From CAYLLS01 sp964385015 (lineage in GTDB: Bacteria > Myxococcota > UBA727 > JABDBI01): a stretch of DNA of 64,000 nucleotides. The notes beneath the pieces were generated by a model that was not told the origin of the DNA, ran no database searches, and worked only from the letters and a program-made list of their open reading frames with translations. The stretch is from assembly GCA_964385015.1 (NCBI GenBank), contig CAYLLS010000001.1:465273-529272 (forward strand). The letters are read 5' to 3'. Of the stretch, positions 41,746 through 51,829 are shown one piece after another. The translations under genes were made by a program, and so were the position numbers. Positions within the stretch are counted from its first letter, which is position 1. Each line of letters starts with the position of its first letter.

Positions 41746-41834
41746 TTTCAGACTTTTTGATTAATTTTAACTACAATAAGATAATGCTCAAGAAACTAGA
41801 GTGCATACAATTCCTAATTACATTAATAGTTGTG

Positions 41835-41861
41835 GTGAGGTGAATTAAAAAAATGCCTCAC
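41835..41861. terminator. Small hairpin downstream of the restriction-modification gene
   Basis: GTGAGG at 41835-41840 pairs with CCTCAC at 41856-41861 across a 15-base loop. It is about 100 bases beyond the stop of the gene on the minus strand. Stem is short, so a terminator role is only a guess. Confidence 0.3.
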
Positions 41862-41957
41862 AATGGATATATGGCTTTATTTGGCTATGATTATATCGCC
41901 ACTGAAATATTATTATTCCGCATATAATAATAAACACATAAAAATAGAACAAATAAT

Positions 41958-44246
41958 TTAGCGAAGAAGTTTAAGCTTATCTTCAATTCTTTTTTCATAT
42001 GTTTCTATTAATTTTTTAGATTGTTGAATCATTTTTTCTTTTGCTTCTATATCTTTTATTATTTCTTCTTGTTTTCTTAAGGATGGAAGCAAAACTTTAA
42101 AGCTCATTAAATCAGATAAATAAACATGCAGCTGACTAGTTCCATGTTGTTTTTTATATATTTCTTTTTGCTGAGATTTTAAAACATAATATAAATATTT
42201 AGTTATCAATTTGCTTTTATCTTGAGAATAAAGGACACTGCAGTCAGATGCCCATATAGGATAATTATGATACCAAATAAATCCAGCAGAACCAGAAGCA
42301 GAAATTGTAATTATATTTTTGGAAAAATTGAATTTATTATGAAAATAAGGAATGTTTTTTCCACCAGCAATAACAGGTATATTTCCTTTTATAGCTGTAT
42401 TTTTTGTTATAGTCTGTCCTCTTTTGCCAACAATTATGTTATCTTTTATTAACTCATAAAGAGTTCGTTTCCCATGTGTAGTATTAAGAAAGCATTCTTC
42501 GTAATAATTGCCCATTAAAATATAATTGTTTTTTTTAACTTTTTGTAAATTAATATTTTTAAAACCTTCTTGTAGTAAATTATTTTTTATTTCTTTATCT
42601 TTTTCAGCTTTAATAAGATTATCAATAACTAATTGAATAGTATCAAAATCATTAAATCCATGTATTTTTCTCTTATTATTATCAAGAGAATATCCTGTAT
42701 TTTTAACTTCATAATACCAATATTCTTTTTGTGATTTAGAATTATGTGCATTTATAAAATATAAAATATTAGTTTTTACTCCAGTATAAGGCAAAAAAGT
42801 TCCTCTAGGCAAAGAAATAATAGCTTTTAAATTAGCATTATTAAGCAAAAATTTTCGGACTGAGGCAAGATTTTTGTTAAATAAAAAACCTTCAGGAACA
42901 ATAATAGCCATTCTTCCATCTTCTTTTAAGGCTCTAAGGCAATGAAGAACACAAACAGCATCTCCATTTTTTTTAGCAAGTCCATTATAATAAAGAGGAG
43001 AAATATTATTTATTTTTTTTGTTTTACCATTTAAAGAGAGTTTAGTTTCAATTTGTTGTCTAAATGGAATATTTGTAATAATTAAATCATATTTTTTATC
43101 TATAGGATTTAAAAAGCTATCACATTGTTTAATACCACTATGACCATCTCCATGTAAAATCATATTCATTTTAGCAATTTTTGCTGTAGTAGTGATTTCA
43201 TTCCCATATAAAGTATGATTTTTTAAATTATATTCATGCTTTTTATTGAGTATTATATTTTGTTTTATACAATTAAAAGCACTTATCAAAAAACCTCCAG
43301 TACCACAAAATGGATCATATATTTTTTCATTAAATTTTGGTTTAACAACATCTATAATACCTTTAACTATATGCCTAGGAGTAAAATATTCACCTAAATC
43401 ATTATTTGTTGAAGTAGCTTTTTCAATAAAATACTCAAAAGCATCTCCCTTAATATCTGTATCAACTTGAGAAAAAATAAGTGGATCAATAGCATTTATT
43501 ATATGTCTTAGAGTTGTAGTTTTTTTTATAAGTAACGTGGTAAAAATATTTCCTTTATATATTGTATTAATTTCTTTTATAAGTTTATTATTAATGTAAG
43601 TAAAAACAACTTCATCAGGAGTCTTTTTTATTATTTCCCACCATTTATGTTTTGTATTATTTTCACTTAATAATTTGAGGAATAAGATATTGCTAAATTC
43701 ATTAAATCTTTCAATTCCAGCCTTTAATCCTTCAGAACGCAGAACATTGTTTAAGTTTTTAAATATGGTAATTAATTGTTGTTTAGAAATCTCTACTATA
43801 TTGGGTATAGTTTTAATTATATTGGTATTTGATTCTATAAATTTAAGAATCATATTTTCTGTTAACAAATCTTTAACATTTTCATTATTTAATATTAAAA
43901 TTTTATTTGAAGGGAAAATGCGAGCTTCATAACTATAACCATTTGTAGCAAAAATAATAATAGGTTTTTTTCTGCCAAATATCTGAGCATATTTTGTTGC
44001 CTGTTCTAAAGCTTTCTTTAAATTATTTTGACTACCTCGCTTAGCTTCTATTATTGCAATAATATCGTCAGTGCCAGTTTGATACAAAACATAATCAGGG
44101 CGTTCTTTTTTAATTGTTTCTTTTTGAAAAATTGTTTTAACTTCTTCTTGAAATACATTGCAGTTTTGATTATTTTTATCTAAAATCCAGTTTTTTTTCT
44201 TTAGATTATTGTTAATGATATTTCTTGTATATTGTTCTGTAATCAT
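41958..44246 (-). CDS. Single-chain restriction-modification protein (HSDR_N, N6-adenine methylase, specificity domain)
   Basis: 762 residues in one frame. First 150 residues resemble the HSDR_N nuclease domain (ERPDYVLY, then IIAIIEAKRGS: the D...E-x-K pattern). Next is a type I HsdM-type methylase: GEYFTPRHIVKGI near 285, the SAM motif YDPFCGTGGFLISAF near 312-326 and the catalytic DLIITNIPF near 390 (NIPF for NPPF). The last 160 residues are one target-recognition domain (SGSAGFIWYHNYPIWASD) and an alpha-helical region (LRKQEEIIKDIEAKEK). No helicase motor is present. This layout fits a type IIG or minimal type I-like enzyme. Its amino-acid use and strand skew differ from native genes, suggesting horizontal acquisition. 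No separate hsdS or hsdR was found. Confidence 0.85.
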   Translation of the reverse strand: MITEQYTRNIINNNLKKKNWILDKNNQNCNVFQEEVKTIFQKETIKKERPDYVLYQTGTDDIIAIIEAKRGSQNNLKKALEQATKYAQIFGRKKPIIIFATNGYSYEARIFPSNKILILNNENVKDLLTENMILKFIESNTNIIKTIPNIVEISKQQLITIFKNLNNVLRSEGLKAGIERFNEFSNILFLKLLSENNTKHKWWEIIKKTPDEVVFTYINNKLIKEINTIYKGNIFTTLLIKKTTTLRHIINAIDPLIFSQVDTDIKGDAFEYFIEKATSTNNDLGEYFTPRHIVKGIIDVVKPKFNEKIYDPFCGTGGFLISAFNCIKQNIILNKKHEYNLKNHTLYGNEITTTAKIAKMNMILHGDGHSGIKQCDSFLNPIDKKYDLIITNIPFRQQIETKLSLNGKTKKINNISPLYYNGLAKKNGDAVCVLHCLRALKEDGRMAIIVPEGFLFNKNLASVRKFLLNNANLKAIISLPRGTFLPYTGVKTNILYFINAHNSKSQKEYWYYEVKNTGYSLDNNKRKIHGFNDFDTIQLVIDNLIKAEKDKEIKNNLLQEGFKNINLQKVKKNNYILMGNYYEECFLNTTHGKRTLYELIKDNIIVGKRGQTITKNTAIKGNIPVIAGGKNIPYFHNKFNFSKNIITISASGSAGFIWYHNYPIWASDCSVLYSQDKSKLITKYLYYVLKSQQKEIYKKQHGTSQLHVYLSDLMSFKVLLPSLRKQEEIIKDIEAKEKMIQQSKKLIETYEKRIEDKLKLLR

Positions 44247-44505
44247 AATGTTTTAATTAAAACCCATTAAGTTAATGTAAATTTTTTCATATGGCGATTA
44301 ATTAAAAAGCTCCACATAGTCAATACATGAAACTCATTTAGCCTATTTGCGCTGTTCTTTACTCTTTTTTTATTATAATATAAATCTTTATATATTCACT
44401 CTTCTTTAAATCTTATTTTGGTTTAACATTCTTTTTGATATAAAAATTTATGATTTCCCCATTAATTTATTAATTACATGTTCAAAAAGATTTTTGGTAA
44501 TCTTT
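44247..44505. other. Intergenic region upstream of the restriction-modification gene
   Basis: About 260 bases with no supported gene. It should hold the promoter of the gene ending at 41958. Composition is less AT-rich than native gaps. Confidence 0.4.
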
Positions 44506-44766
44506 TCAAGTGATTTTTTTTAAATTACATTTTTTACAATAAAACTTATATATTGTCTTTACATCTTTGCAAAAAGCCTTTTTATAAGAATCACGAAATT
44601 TTTTATAGTCACTACTATAATCTATGTCTACTGATGCTGGATAAGTAATAGTCTCTTTTTTATAACTATTAAATTTTGTAAAAAAATCATTAAATGTCTG
44701 ATTAAGCTTTTTTATCTTCTTGGATTTTTGCATATAAATCCTTTTTTGTTGTAATATATTATTCAT
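44506..44766 (-). CDS. Small hypothetical protein
   Basis: 86 residues, Lys-rich (KSKKIKKLNQTFNDFF), with a C-terminal pair of Cys in YCKKCNLKK and another Cys in FCKDV. ATG start at 44766 or an ATG nine codons on. It lies among decaying genes of the island, so it could be a remnant as well as a real gene. No family recognised. Confidence 0.4.
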   Translation of the reverse strand: MNNILQQKRIYMQKSKKIKKLNQTFNDFFTKFNSYKKETITYPASVDIDYSSDYKKFRDSYKKAFCKDVKTIYKFYCKKCNLKKIT

Positions 44767-44769
44767 GAT

Positions 44770-45101
44770 TTAGGATTATTGTTATCGTTTCCATTTACTA
44801 TCACTATTTTAGATAATAATCAAACTTCATATTTAAAAATGCCTATTATATCAACTATTTTTGCTATATGCCCTTTAACACTTGTTTGCCTATTCTTATT
44901 CTTGATAACAAATAGGCATAATAGACTCACTTTATAGAATTAACAACACCAAAATTCATCACAGCATTAAGTAATGCTATAGTGGGCGAATATGAAACCA
45001 TGTTGGAATCTATAACTATTGGATTAGCATGCTTAACTACAGCAGTGGCATTAGTTGGTATATTTTCAAGATTTATATCTAATTTAGTAATGTCTGTATA
45101 A
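44770..45101 (+). pseudogene. Frameshifted membrane-protein remnant
   Basis: Two overlapping frames. The first (open from before 44770, ATG at 44839, stop TAG at 44935-44937) codes hydrophobic segments such as TIFAICPLTLVCLFLFLITN. The second continues in another frame to TAA at 45099-45101 with ITALSNAIVGEYETML and IGLACLTTAVALVGIF. A single frameshift near 44925 would join them into one multi-helix protein. I do not recognise the family; a conjugation or phage membrane protein would fit the setting. Confidence 0.45.
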
Positions 45102-45377
45102 CATCAAAATTAAGAAATATATGTAAAATTAAAATTCATAATTGAATAAAAAAGTTATTTAAAATAAAACGATATTCAAAACTTGTAAGGAATTGAGTTT
45201 TATATCCTAAATACTCCACAATTAATATGCAGTTATGTACACTTTATTGCCACAGCATTAAATTTTTAATATGATATTTATTAATCATTTTGTATAAAAT
45301 CTTATTTAAATTTATTGCTGATTTCTAAATGAATATTTTTTTTTCTTTAAATGAAAAAACCACAATTATTGGATGCA

Positions 45378-45443
45378 AGTTTTTATTACCTAGATAACTA
45401 TAGTTAACTAATGTTATCTATAGCTATCTAGGTAATAAAAACT
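45378..45443. repeat. 26-bp-arm inverted repeat
   Basis: Arms 45378-45403 and 45418-45443 match as reverse complements with one mismatch, around a 14-base loop. It lies 40 bases past the stop of the Cys-rich pseudogene. Less AT-rich than its surroundings. A strong transcription terminator for that gene, a mobile-element end or a replication dyad are all possible. Confidence 0.75.
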
Positions 45444-45483
45444 CGCAAAACCGCATAGCTATTGAACTTACAGGCATTACTGA

Positions 45484-45930
45484 CTACCATAAACAACCGT
45501 TTTTACCGCATTTTTTACAGCATTTAGTTAATGTTTTTTTTAATGAACCTATATAAAATTTAGTTAAAATAACAGTACAACAAATTTTATCATTTCCACA
45601 TTTATCTTTTTCACACCAATATTCTGATATGTATCCAATTTGATTCATACATGAGAAAATTTTATTTAAAGCAATTTTTAATCTTTTAAATTATCTTTTT
45701 TCTATAAAATTTTCTAATCCTAATTTTGGAGCAAACAATTCAATACTTCGTTGAAAAAATCCTCTTTCACTTCTTAAGTTATGAGCATATCGGCGAATAT
45801 GTATTATAAGATTATTAACTATTTTTTGAGTTTGTAGTGGATTTTTTTTTATAAAATCTATAAGTATGGTTATGCTAATCTTTTCTGCTTATGATAGTTT
45901 GAAATGTTTTGTGTTAATTATTTTTTTCAT
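45484..45930 (-). pseudogene. Cys-rich protein gene with two in-frame stops
   Basis: From ATG at 45930 one frame of 149 codons runs to TAG at 45484-45486, broken by two TAA codons at about codons 14 and 81. The parts read as one protein: a helical middle (QTQKIVNNLIIHIRRYAHNLRSERGFF) would continue into KRLKIALNKIF and a C-terminal Cys-rich tail (WCEKDKCGNDKICC ... KCCKKCGKNGC), a likely zinc ribbon. It may be a plasmid or phage DNA-binding or replication protein, but I cannot name the family. The intact length and frame despite stops suggest recent decay. Confidence 0.6.
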
Positions 45931-45985
45931 ATTTTATACTGTTATGTTATATTGTTATTTTATTATTATAAAAAGCTATAACTAT

Positions 45986-47911
45986 TTAAAATTGTTGTCC
46001 TCTAATGGATTTAACGTTTTTATTAAATTTTAAATTATTATCAATCTTCATAGTTGGTGAATTATAGGTTAAACTTATTTTAATATTAGAGTTACCATAT
46101 CTGTTTTTGAACAAAACTATATCAAAAAGCTTATCTAATACTCTATTGTGTACACCTATAAAGAGCTCAGTATCCTGTTCTATATCGCCTGACTCTCTAA
46201 CTCTATCTAGTCTTAATTCTCGTTCATATATCTTCTTATCAGTGTTTCTTATTTCTTTTTGGTCTACTCTTCACATCTGACCCCCATTATAATTAATAAT
46301 TTATATTGTTTAGCTAAATAAGCATTGTATCTGAAATTTTTTGAATTTCTAATTGACAACTACCTGTTTTTTTACTGCTTTGTATTTTTTGTAAATAATC
46401 TAAGAATAAAATAATCTTTTCTCCTTTCTTTTCAATTAATTCTTGAATGATGTTTTCAATATTATCAGTTGTATACGCTTTATCTCATATAAAAAGTCTT
46501 GCTTCTTTTATACTATTATCTAAGTTTATTATTGCTTTATTAATTGCTATAATTTGATTTTCATTATCTTTTATATATTTTGTTAAAAATTCGAATTGTT
46601 TCTCTTGGTTTTTTGATTAAATAATTGTATTTACTTTAATATTAATAAATTTTCTGAAAATACTATCATTTTTTTTCTTCATAACTTAAAAATATAAAAC
46701 TATGTTTTTTATATTGCTCCTGCATATTAAGTAATAGATTCATTAAGAATATTGTTTTACCCTTACCTGTTCTACCTACAATAATATTCATGGCGTTAGG
46801 TAAAATTGAACAAATGTTATCTACTTCACTAAATCCAGTTTTAAATCCCTCTGACAATGTTCTTAAATCTTTATTTAAATTATCTAGAGTGTAGAGTTTT
46901 AGTAATTTTTCATCATTAAAATCTTGCTTAATCATGATATCATGAATTTGTTCTACAATATCTTTGGATTTCTTTTTATTATTACTATTGTCTTTAAGTT
47001 TTTGAGCTAATTCTTGTATTTTTTTATTATTTTCTTGTTCTTTTTCATTGTTTCTAAATTGTTTAAATTTAGTTTCAATAATTTTATTATTTAATTTTAA
47101 AATATTACTAATAAATATAATAAATTCTTCTTGTCTAGAATTTAGAATATTTTTATATTGTTGATATAACTTAATTAATACTTTATCTTTATCTATATCT
47201 GAAATATTATTTAAATCTTTTACTGTATCGTTGTTAATTACTTTATTTATATACCAGTCATTTAAACTAATGAGCTGTATGAGTTCATGAAAAGGTTTTT
47301 CCGTTCCGCAAATTAAATCATTAATGTCTTTCATTTTATGTCCTTCATATTGTTTTGGTATTTCTGATATATACACATCATGTTTTTTCCATAAATGAAA
47401 AATAATAGAATCTAAACCTCTTATTCCCACTACATCATTATCTGGGCAAATAATAAATGTTCTGTTTGTTGTGTATTGTAAAAGATTTTCAAGTGCTGTT
47501 ATATTTGTAAATTTATTACTCACAATTGCTATAATGTTATTGACCCTTTACACTCTAACGCTTAAAGCGTCCATATAACCTTCAACAATAAAAATTTGCT
47601 CATCATATAAACAATTATTAATATTAAAAAATTCATTTTTTTTAAATCCATTAGTAAAACGATATTTTACCGAAGCATTTTTTTTGTATAGCCCTTGCAG
47701 TAAATCCATTTAATAACTGTTCCGCATTATAAATTGGAATAGAAATACTAGAATTAACTTTATAATAAGAAGTTAAAGACTCTTTTAGTATTAATCTAAA
47801 ATTAGAATTAATTTTGTGTAGCATAATGTATTGATCTAACAACAAACCAAATTCAAATGTTTTGATACTTTCTTTAGTAAAGCCTCTTTGATTCAGATAT
47901 TTTATACATAT
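45986..47911 (-). pseudogene. Decaying primase-helicase (DnaG-type TOPRIM plus DnaB-type helicase)
   Basis: Pieces in order, from the gene's 5' side: a primase core (YLNQRGFTKESIKTFEFG; SISIPIYNAEQLLNGFTARA), a frameshift near 47660, the TOPRIM start FIVEGYMDAL, a TAA, the rest of TOPRIM (TFIICPDNDVVGIRGLD) and a linker. A DnaB-type ATPase follows with Walker A GRTGKGKT near 46770, then further breaks (TGA, TAG, a frameshift) and a Walker B-like ILFLDYLQKI near 46430 and RVRESGDIEQDTELFIG near 46185. The first part lacks a zinc-binding domain and start codon. It resembles bifunctional primase-helicases of phages and integrative elements, so the island was probably a mobile element. Confidence 0.8.
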
Positions 47912-49111
47912 TTATTAAATATAAAATTAAAACCATATACAACTTAATATCATTTTAGTTTTGTTTTTAATTACATAAATGTATAAAATTATGTTTATCA
48001 TAAATAATACTTATTATTAAATTTATAATCTATTTTAATAAATAAATAAATTATCAATATAATTATTAAACTATTAAGAAATATATAATTGCTTCTTAAA
48101 ATAATAACAACTGCTATAAATTATTCTATATTGTTAATACATATTCATACCATTTTTACAACAAATATATATTCTTTATTATAATAAACTTAATTAGTTT
48201 TCTTCTTTTATGTACAATAATTATAAAATTTAATTAACTTTTATATATCATATATGTATAATTGATAATACAATACTAACATATTCATAATTCTTTAAAT
48301 CATATATATTAAACAATATACACACAATACTTGTTTTACAAAACATATATACATATTAAAAATTATATATTCACAAACAATAAATAAAATTATTATCATT
48401 ATTACTATTTTTATCATTCTCAATAATATAACATATTATATACAATATTTTTTCATAAATGTATTTTTTATCATCAAATGCATAGATATAGATAAAAAAT
48501 GAATTTTATATAAATCTTAATTATTAGAAAAAACATACCAAAATCATATTAATGTAAATCATAATTAAATTTATTATTTATATGTGCTTAATGATAATAT
48601 TTATATAAATAATTTATAGAACAATATTATATTAATAAAATATTATTATATAATCAATTATAATGATCATTTATATGATCATCTAGATTATTAACAAAAT
48701 CTACAATATGAATATATAATTTATATGCTAGTATGGATTAATTAAAAATAAATTGCATAATAATCTATTATTTATTATGAAATCATATACAATATTATTC
48801 TTAAATATCAATATTAATATAATTTTAACTACATGTATCATTATTATTCAATGCAATTTACTAAATATATAATATGTTATTATATAACATTAAACTATAA
48901 TGTTTAGTACATATTATGCAAATATAAATAAATATTTTTAAAAACACATATCATACTAATCAAATAATAATATCATTATTATCTATTTCACTAATTAAAA
49001 TATAATACATAATTATTATAAATAATAATTGATATTTACTTTTTTATTTTTTTTCAGATAATAACAATAATTAATATCTTATATAAAAAAATAACATTAT
49101 ATATAACATAT
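47912..49111. other. Long gene-free AT-rich gap at the right edge of the island
   Basis: About 1.2 kb with no coding frame, tRNA fold or repeat array that I can support. Composition returns to the extreme AT of the native genome, so the imported part likely ends near 47.9 kb and this is an eroded native spacer. Short AT-rich dyads are too many to be meaningful. Confidence 0.55.
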
Positions 49112-49717
49112 ATGATATGCAAAAATATAAAATACATAGCTATTGAAGGATGCATTGGAGTAGGGAAAACAACACTATCTAATATATTAACACAATATTT
49201 ACAAAGTACAATTATATTAGAAAATATTGCCATAAATCCATTTATACATAAATTTTATAAATATAAATCATTATTAGCATTCAAAACACAATTATATTTC
49301 TTAATTTCTAGATATAAACAACAAAAATTAATTACCACTACAAAAAACATAATATCAGATTATACAATATTTAAAGACAATATTTTTGCCAATATTAATC
49401 TTACATCACAGGAACAAACATTATATAAAAAAATATTTATTAAAATATTTAATAAAACTAAAATACCAAATATTATTATTTATTTAACAGCACCATTAAA
49501 TATTATTTATACAAGAATACAACATCGTGGAAGATATTTTGAAAAAAATATTCATCCTAACTATCTTCATAAAATTATTAAATCATATAATATTTTATTT
49601 AATAATTATTACAAATGCCCAATAATAAAAATAAATACACATAAAATTAATTTTTATAAAACATGTAATATATTATCATTAATGAAAATATTAAATATGA
49701 TATCTAATATAAAATAA
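49112..49717 (+). CDS. Deoxynucleoside kinase (dAdo/dGuo/dCyd kinase family)
   Basis: Salvage kinase that phosphorylates deoxynucleosides. AIEGCIGVGKTTLS (about 8-21) is the P-loop; ENIAINPFIHKFY, LAFKTQLYFLISRY and the SDYTIFKDNIFANINL segment (about 88-103) fit the proteobacterial subgroup, where DY replaces DRS. The lid segment RGRYFEKNI follows near 150. Length 201 is normal. It shows that deoxynucleosides from the host or from DNA breakdown may be recycled. Start ATG at 49112, no strong ribosome site. In many delta-type genomes this gene sits beside folK, which here is 6 kb away. Confidence 0.85.
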   Translation: MICKNIKYIAIEGCIGVGKTTLSNILTQYLQSTIILENIAINPFIHKFYKYKSLLAFKTQLYFLISRYKQQKLITTTKNIISDYTIFKDNIFANINLTSQEQTLYKKIFIKIFNKTKIPNIIIYLTAPLNIIYTRIQHRGRYFEKNIHPNYLHKIIKSYNILFNNYYKCPIIKINTHKINFYKTCNILSLMKILNMISNIK

Positions 49718-49736
49718 CAATTTACATGCAATATAG

Positions 49737-51476
49737 CTAAAAAATCAATAAATTAATTTGTGATAATAATATTTTTTTAATCATATTTAACTTTATATGA
49801 GCATGCTTTTTTAACCTTGATAAAGTTATATAACTGTTTACTTTATATAATACTTCTACATAAAATTTAATTTTGGCTTCAGTGCCACTAGGTCTAATAA
49901 TAATTCTTGTATGCAAATTAGTAAAAAATACTAAAATATTAAAACAACCAAATTCATCCTTCAAAACAGACTTTTTAATAATAAATTCATTACATAAATC
50001 TCTTAAAAACATCATATCATATTTAAAAAAATTTATAATTTTTAACATTTTCAATCTTGCTAAAGCACAATTAACATTATAAGACCATTGCAATGTTTTA
50101 TAATAACCATACTTAATAAATAAATCATCTAATATATTAAAAACAGTTTGTCCTTTGCTTTTTAAAATTGAAAATAAATTAGCAAAATGAATAGCTGCTG
50201 ATATTCCATCTTTATCTCTCACACTATTACCTATACAATAACCTAAAGCCTCTTCAAAAGCAAACACAAAAATACTATTATATAATTTCTCTTCCATAAT
50301 ACCATTATGAATAATATGAGAAAAACCATTAAAAGTTTCTATATACTGTACATTATAAGATCGAGCTAATTGAAATAACATGCGTGTAGAAGTTAACGTT
50401 GTTACAATAATAAAATTTTCAACGACATGACATATATATTTTAAAATATAATATCCTAATAATATACCAATCTCATTACCATTAAGTAAAATAAATTTTT
50501 TATTCATGCATATCATTACAGATAAACGATCAACATCAGGATCATTAACTAACGATAGTTCAAAATCATGTATTTTATATAATTTAAACATATTAATTAA
50601 CACATTAAAATTTTCAGGATTAGGATATTTTACCGTAGGGAATAATCCATTTAAACATTTTTGATTATTAACAACATTAAAATTTAAAAAACCAAATTTT
50701 TTTAATCCATAACATACATACTTATATCCTATACCATGTAGTGGACTATACATGATATTAATATTTTTTTTATACATATTTAAAATTATATTAAATTTAT
50801 TTTTAAGAACAATAAAATAAGATTCAATAATTGATTTATAGATAATATTATATAATTTGTTTTTATAATTAATATAAAAAAACATTTTTTTTATTAACTC
50901 AAATGATGGTGCATTATACATTAAATCAACAAGTTTTTCTGCATATTCCCTATGAATTTGAATACCATCATTTAAATAAATTTTACATCCATTATCACTA
51001 TATTTATTATGACTAGCAGTTATCATAATACCAGCTGATATTCTTAATTTCATAATAATATAAGATAAAAAAGGTGTTGGAATACCTGCACTAATTATAA
51101 AAACCTTAATGCCCAATGCATTTAAAACCTTTATTAATATTTTACTAAACATTAATCCATTAAATCTAGCATCATAACCAATAATTACAGAACAACAATT
51201 GTGTCTAGATAATAAAAACATGCCTAATGCCCATCCTAATCTAGAAAAAGTAACATAATTAATTCTACTATATCCACCTTCCATTGCACCTCTCAATCCA
51301 GCAGTGCCAAAATTAAATTTACTAATAAGTCTATCATATAAAACAGCTAAAACATCACTATTTCCACTTTTATATTGATATACTAAATATAATATTTGTT
51401 TCTTATAACCTACATTGGGCTCATCATTAATATATTGCCTAGCGCGCTTAATAATTAAATCTTCTAAATATTTCAT
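49737..51476 (-). CDS. Phosphoglucomutase/phosphomannomutase family protein
   Basis: 579-residue alpha-D-phosphohexomutase. FGTAGLRGAMEGGYSRIN (about 52-69) opens domain I; the catalytic phosphoserine loop is MITASHNKYSDNGCKIY (about 150-166). The metal loop is VNDPDVDRLSVM (about 309-320), the sugar-binding loop GNEIGILLGYY and FAFEEALGYCIG, and the phosphate site IIRPSGTEAKIKFY near the end. The long form of this family (PGM2-like) converts glucose- or pentose-1-phosphates to 6- or 5-phosphates. Here it could feed sugar phosphates from the host or work in nucleoside salvage with the neighbouring deoxynucleoside kinase. Convergent with that gene. Confidence 0.9.
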   Translation of the reverse strand: MKYLEDLIIKRARQYINDEPNVGYKKQILYLVYQYKSGNSDVLAVLYDRLISKFNFGTAGLRGAMEGGYSRINYVTFSRLGWALGMFLLSRHNCCSVIIGYDARFNGLMFSKILIKVLNALGIKVFIISAGIPTPFLSYIIMKLRISAGIMITASHNKYSDNGCKIYLNDGIQIHREYAEKLVDLMYNAPSFELIKKMFFYINYKNKLYNIIYKSIIESYFIVLKNKFNIILNMYKKNINIMYSPLHGIGYKYVCYGLKKFGFLNFNVVNNQKCLNGLFPTVKYPNPENFNVLINMFKLYKIHDFELSLVNDPDVDRLSVMICMNKKFILLNGNEIGILLGYYILKYICHVVENFIIVTTLTSTRMLFQLARSYNVQYIETFNGFSHIIHNGIMEEKLYNSIFVFAFEEALGYCIGNSVRDKDGISAAIHFANLFSILKSKGQTVFNILDDLFIKYGYYKTLQWSYNVNCALARLKMLKIINFFKYDMMFLRDLCNEFIIKKSVLKDEFGCFNILVFFTNLHTRIIIRPSGTEAKIKFYVEVLYKVNSYITLSRLKKHAHIKLNMIKKILLSQINLLIF

Positions 51477-51587
51477 GATCCATATAATCTCTAATAAAAA
51501 ATAATAAATATAATATACAAGCTATATTTTTTCTTTAATATGAAAATTTATGTTATAATTTTATTAAATTAATATAGGATAAATACT

Positions 51588-51785
51588 ATGAAATGCCAAA
51601 TCAATGGAAAATCTCATATAAAAAGTCATAGAATATCAAATTCTCATGTTAAAACAAAACATAAATTAAAAGCAAACATAAAAAAAAAACGAATATTTAA
51701 TATAAAAAAAAATATATGGATAAAACTCAAAATTTCTACCAAAGCACTAAAAACATTTAGCAAGAATTTATTTACTAATATATAG
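51588..51785 (+). CDS. rpmB: 50S ribosomal protein L28
   Basis: 65 residues. MKCQINGKSHIKSHRISNSHVKTKHKLKAN follows the L28 pattern: a basic N-terminus, then a beta part with KKKRIFN and a C-terminal helix. ATG has AGGA about nine bases upstream. No rpmG partner follows. Lysine- and asparagine-rich as expected on this strand. Confidence 0.88.
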   Translation: MKCQINGKSHIKSHRISNSHVKTKHKLKANIKKKRIFNIKKNIWIKLKISTKALKTFSKNLFTNI

Positions 51786-51829
51786 CATAATAGATATGAT
51801 ACATATAATAACAATAAAATAATAATAAC

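Noticed and set aside
46180..47600. TGA and TAA inside conserved protein pieces of the island, suggesting a different genetic code
   Set aside because: TAA, TAG and TGA all occur together with frameshifts, and the native DUF507 gene ends normally at a TGA. Gene decay is simpler than recoding.
47912..49111. Possible CRISPR or tandem-repeat array in the long AT-rich gap
   Set aside because: No regular repeat unit with spacers was seen, only irregular AT-rich runs.
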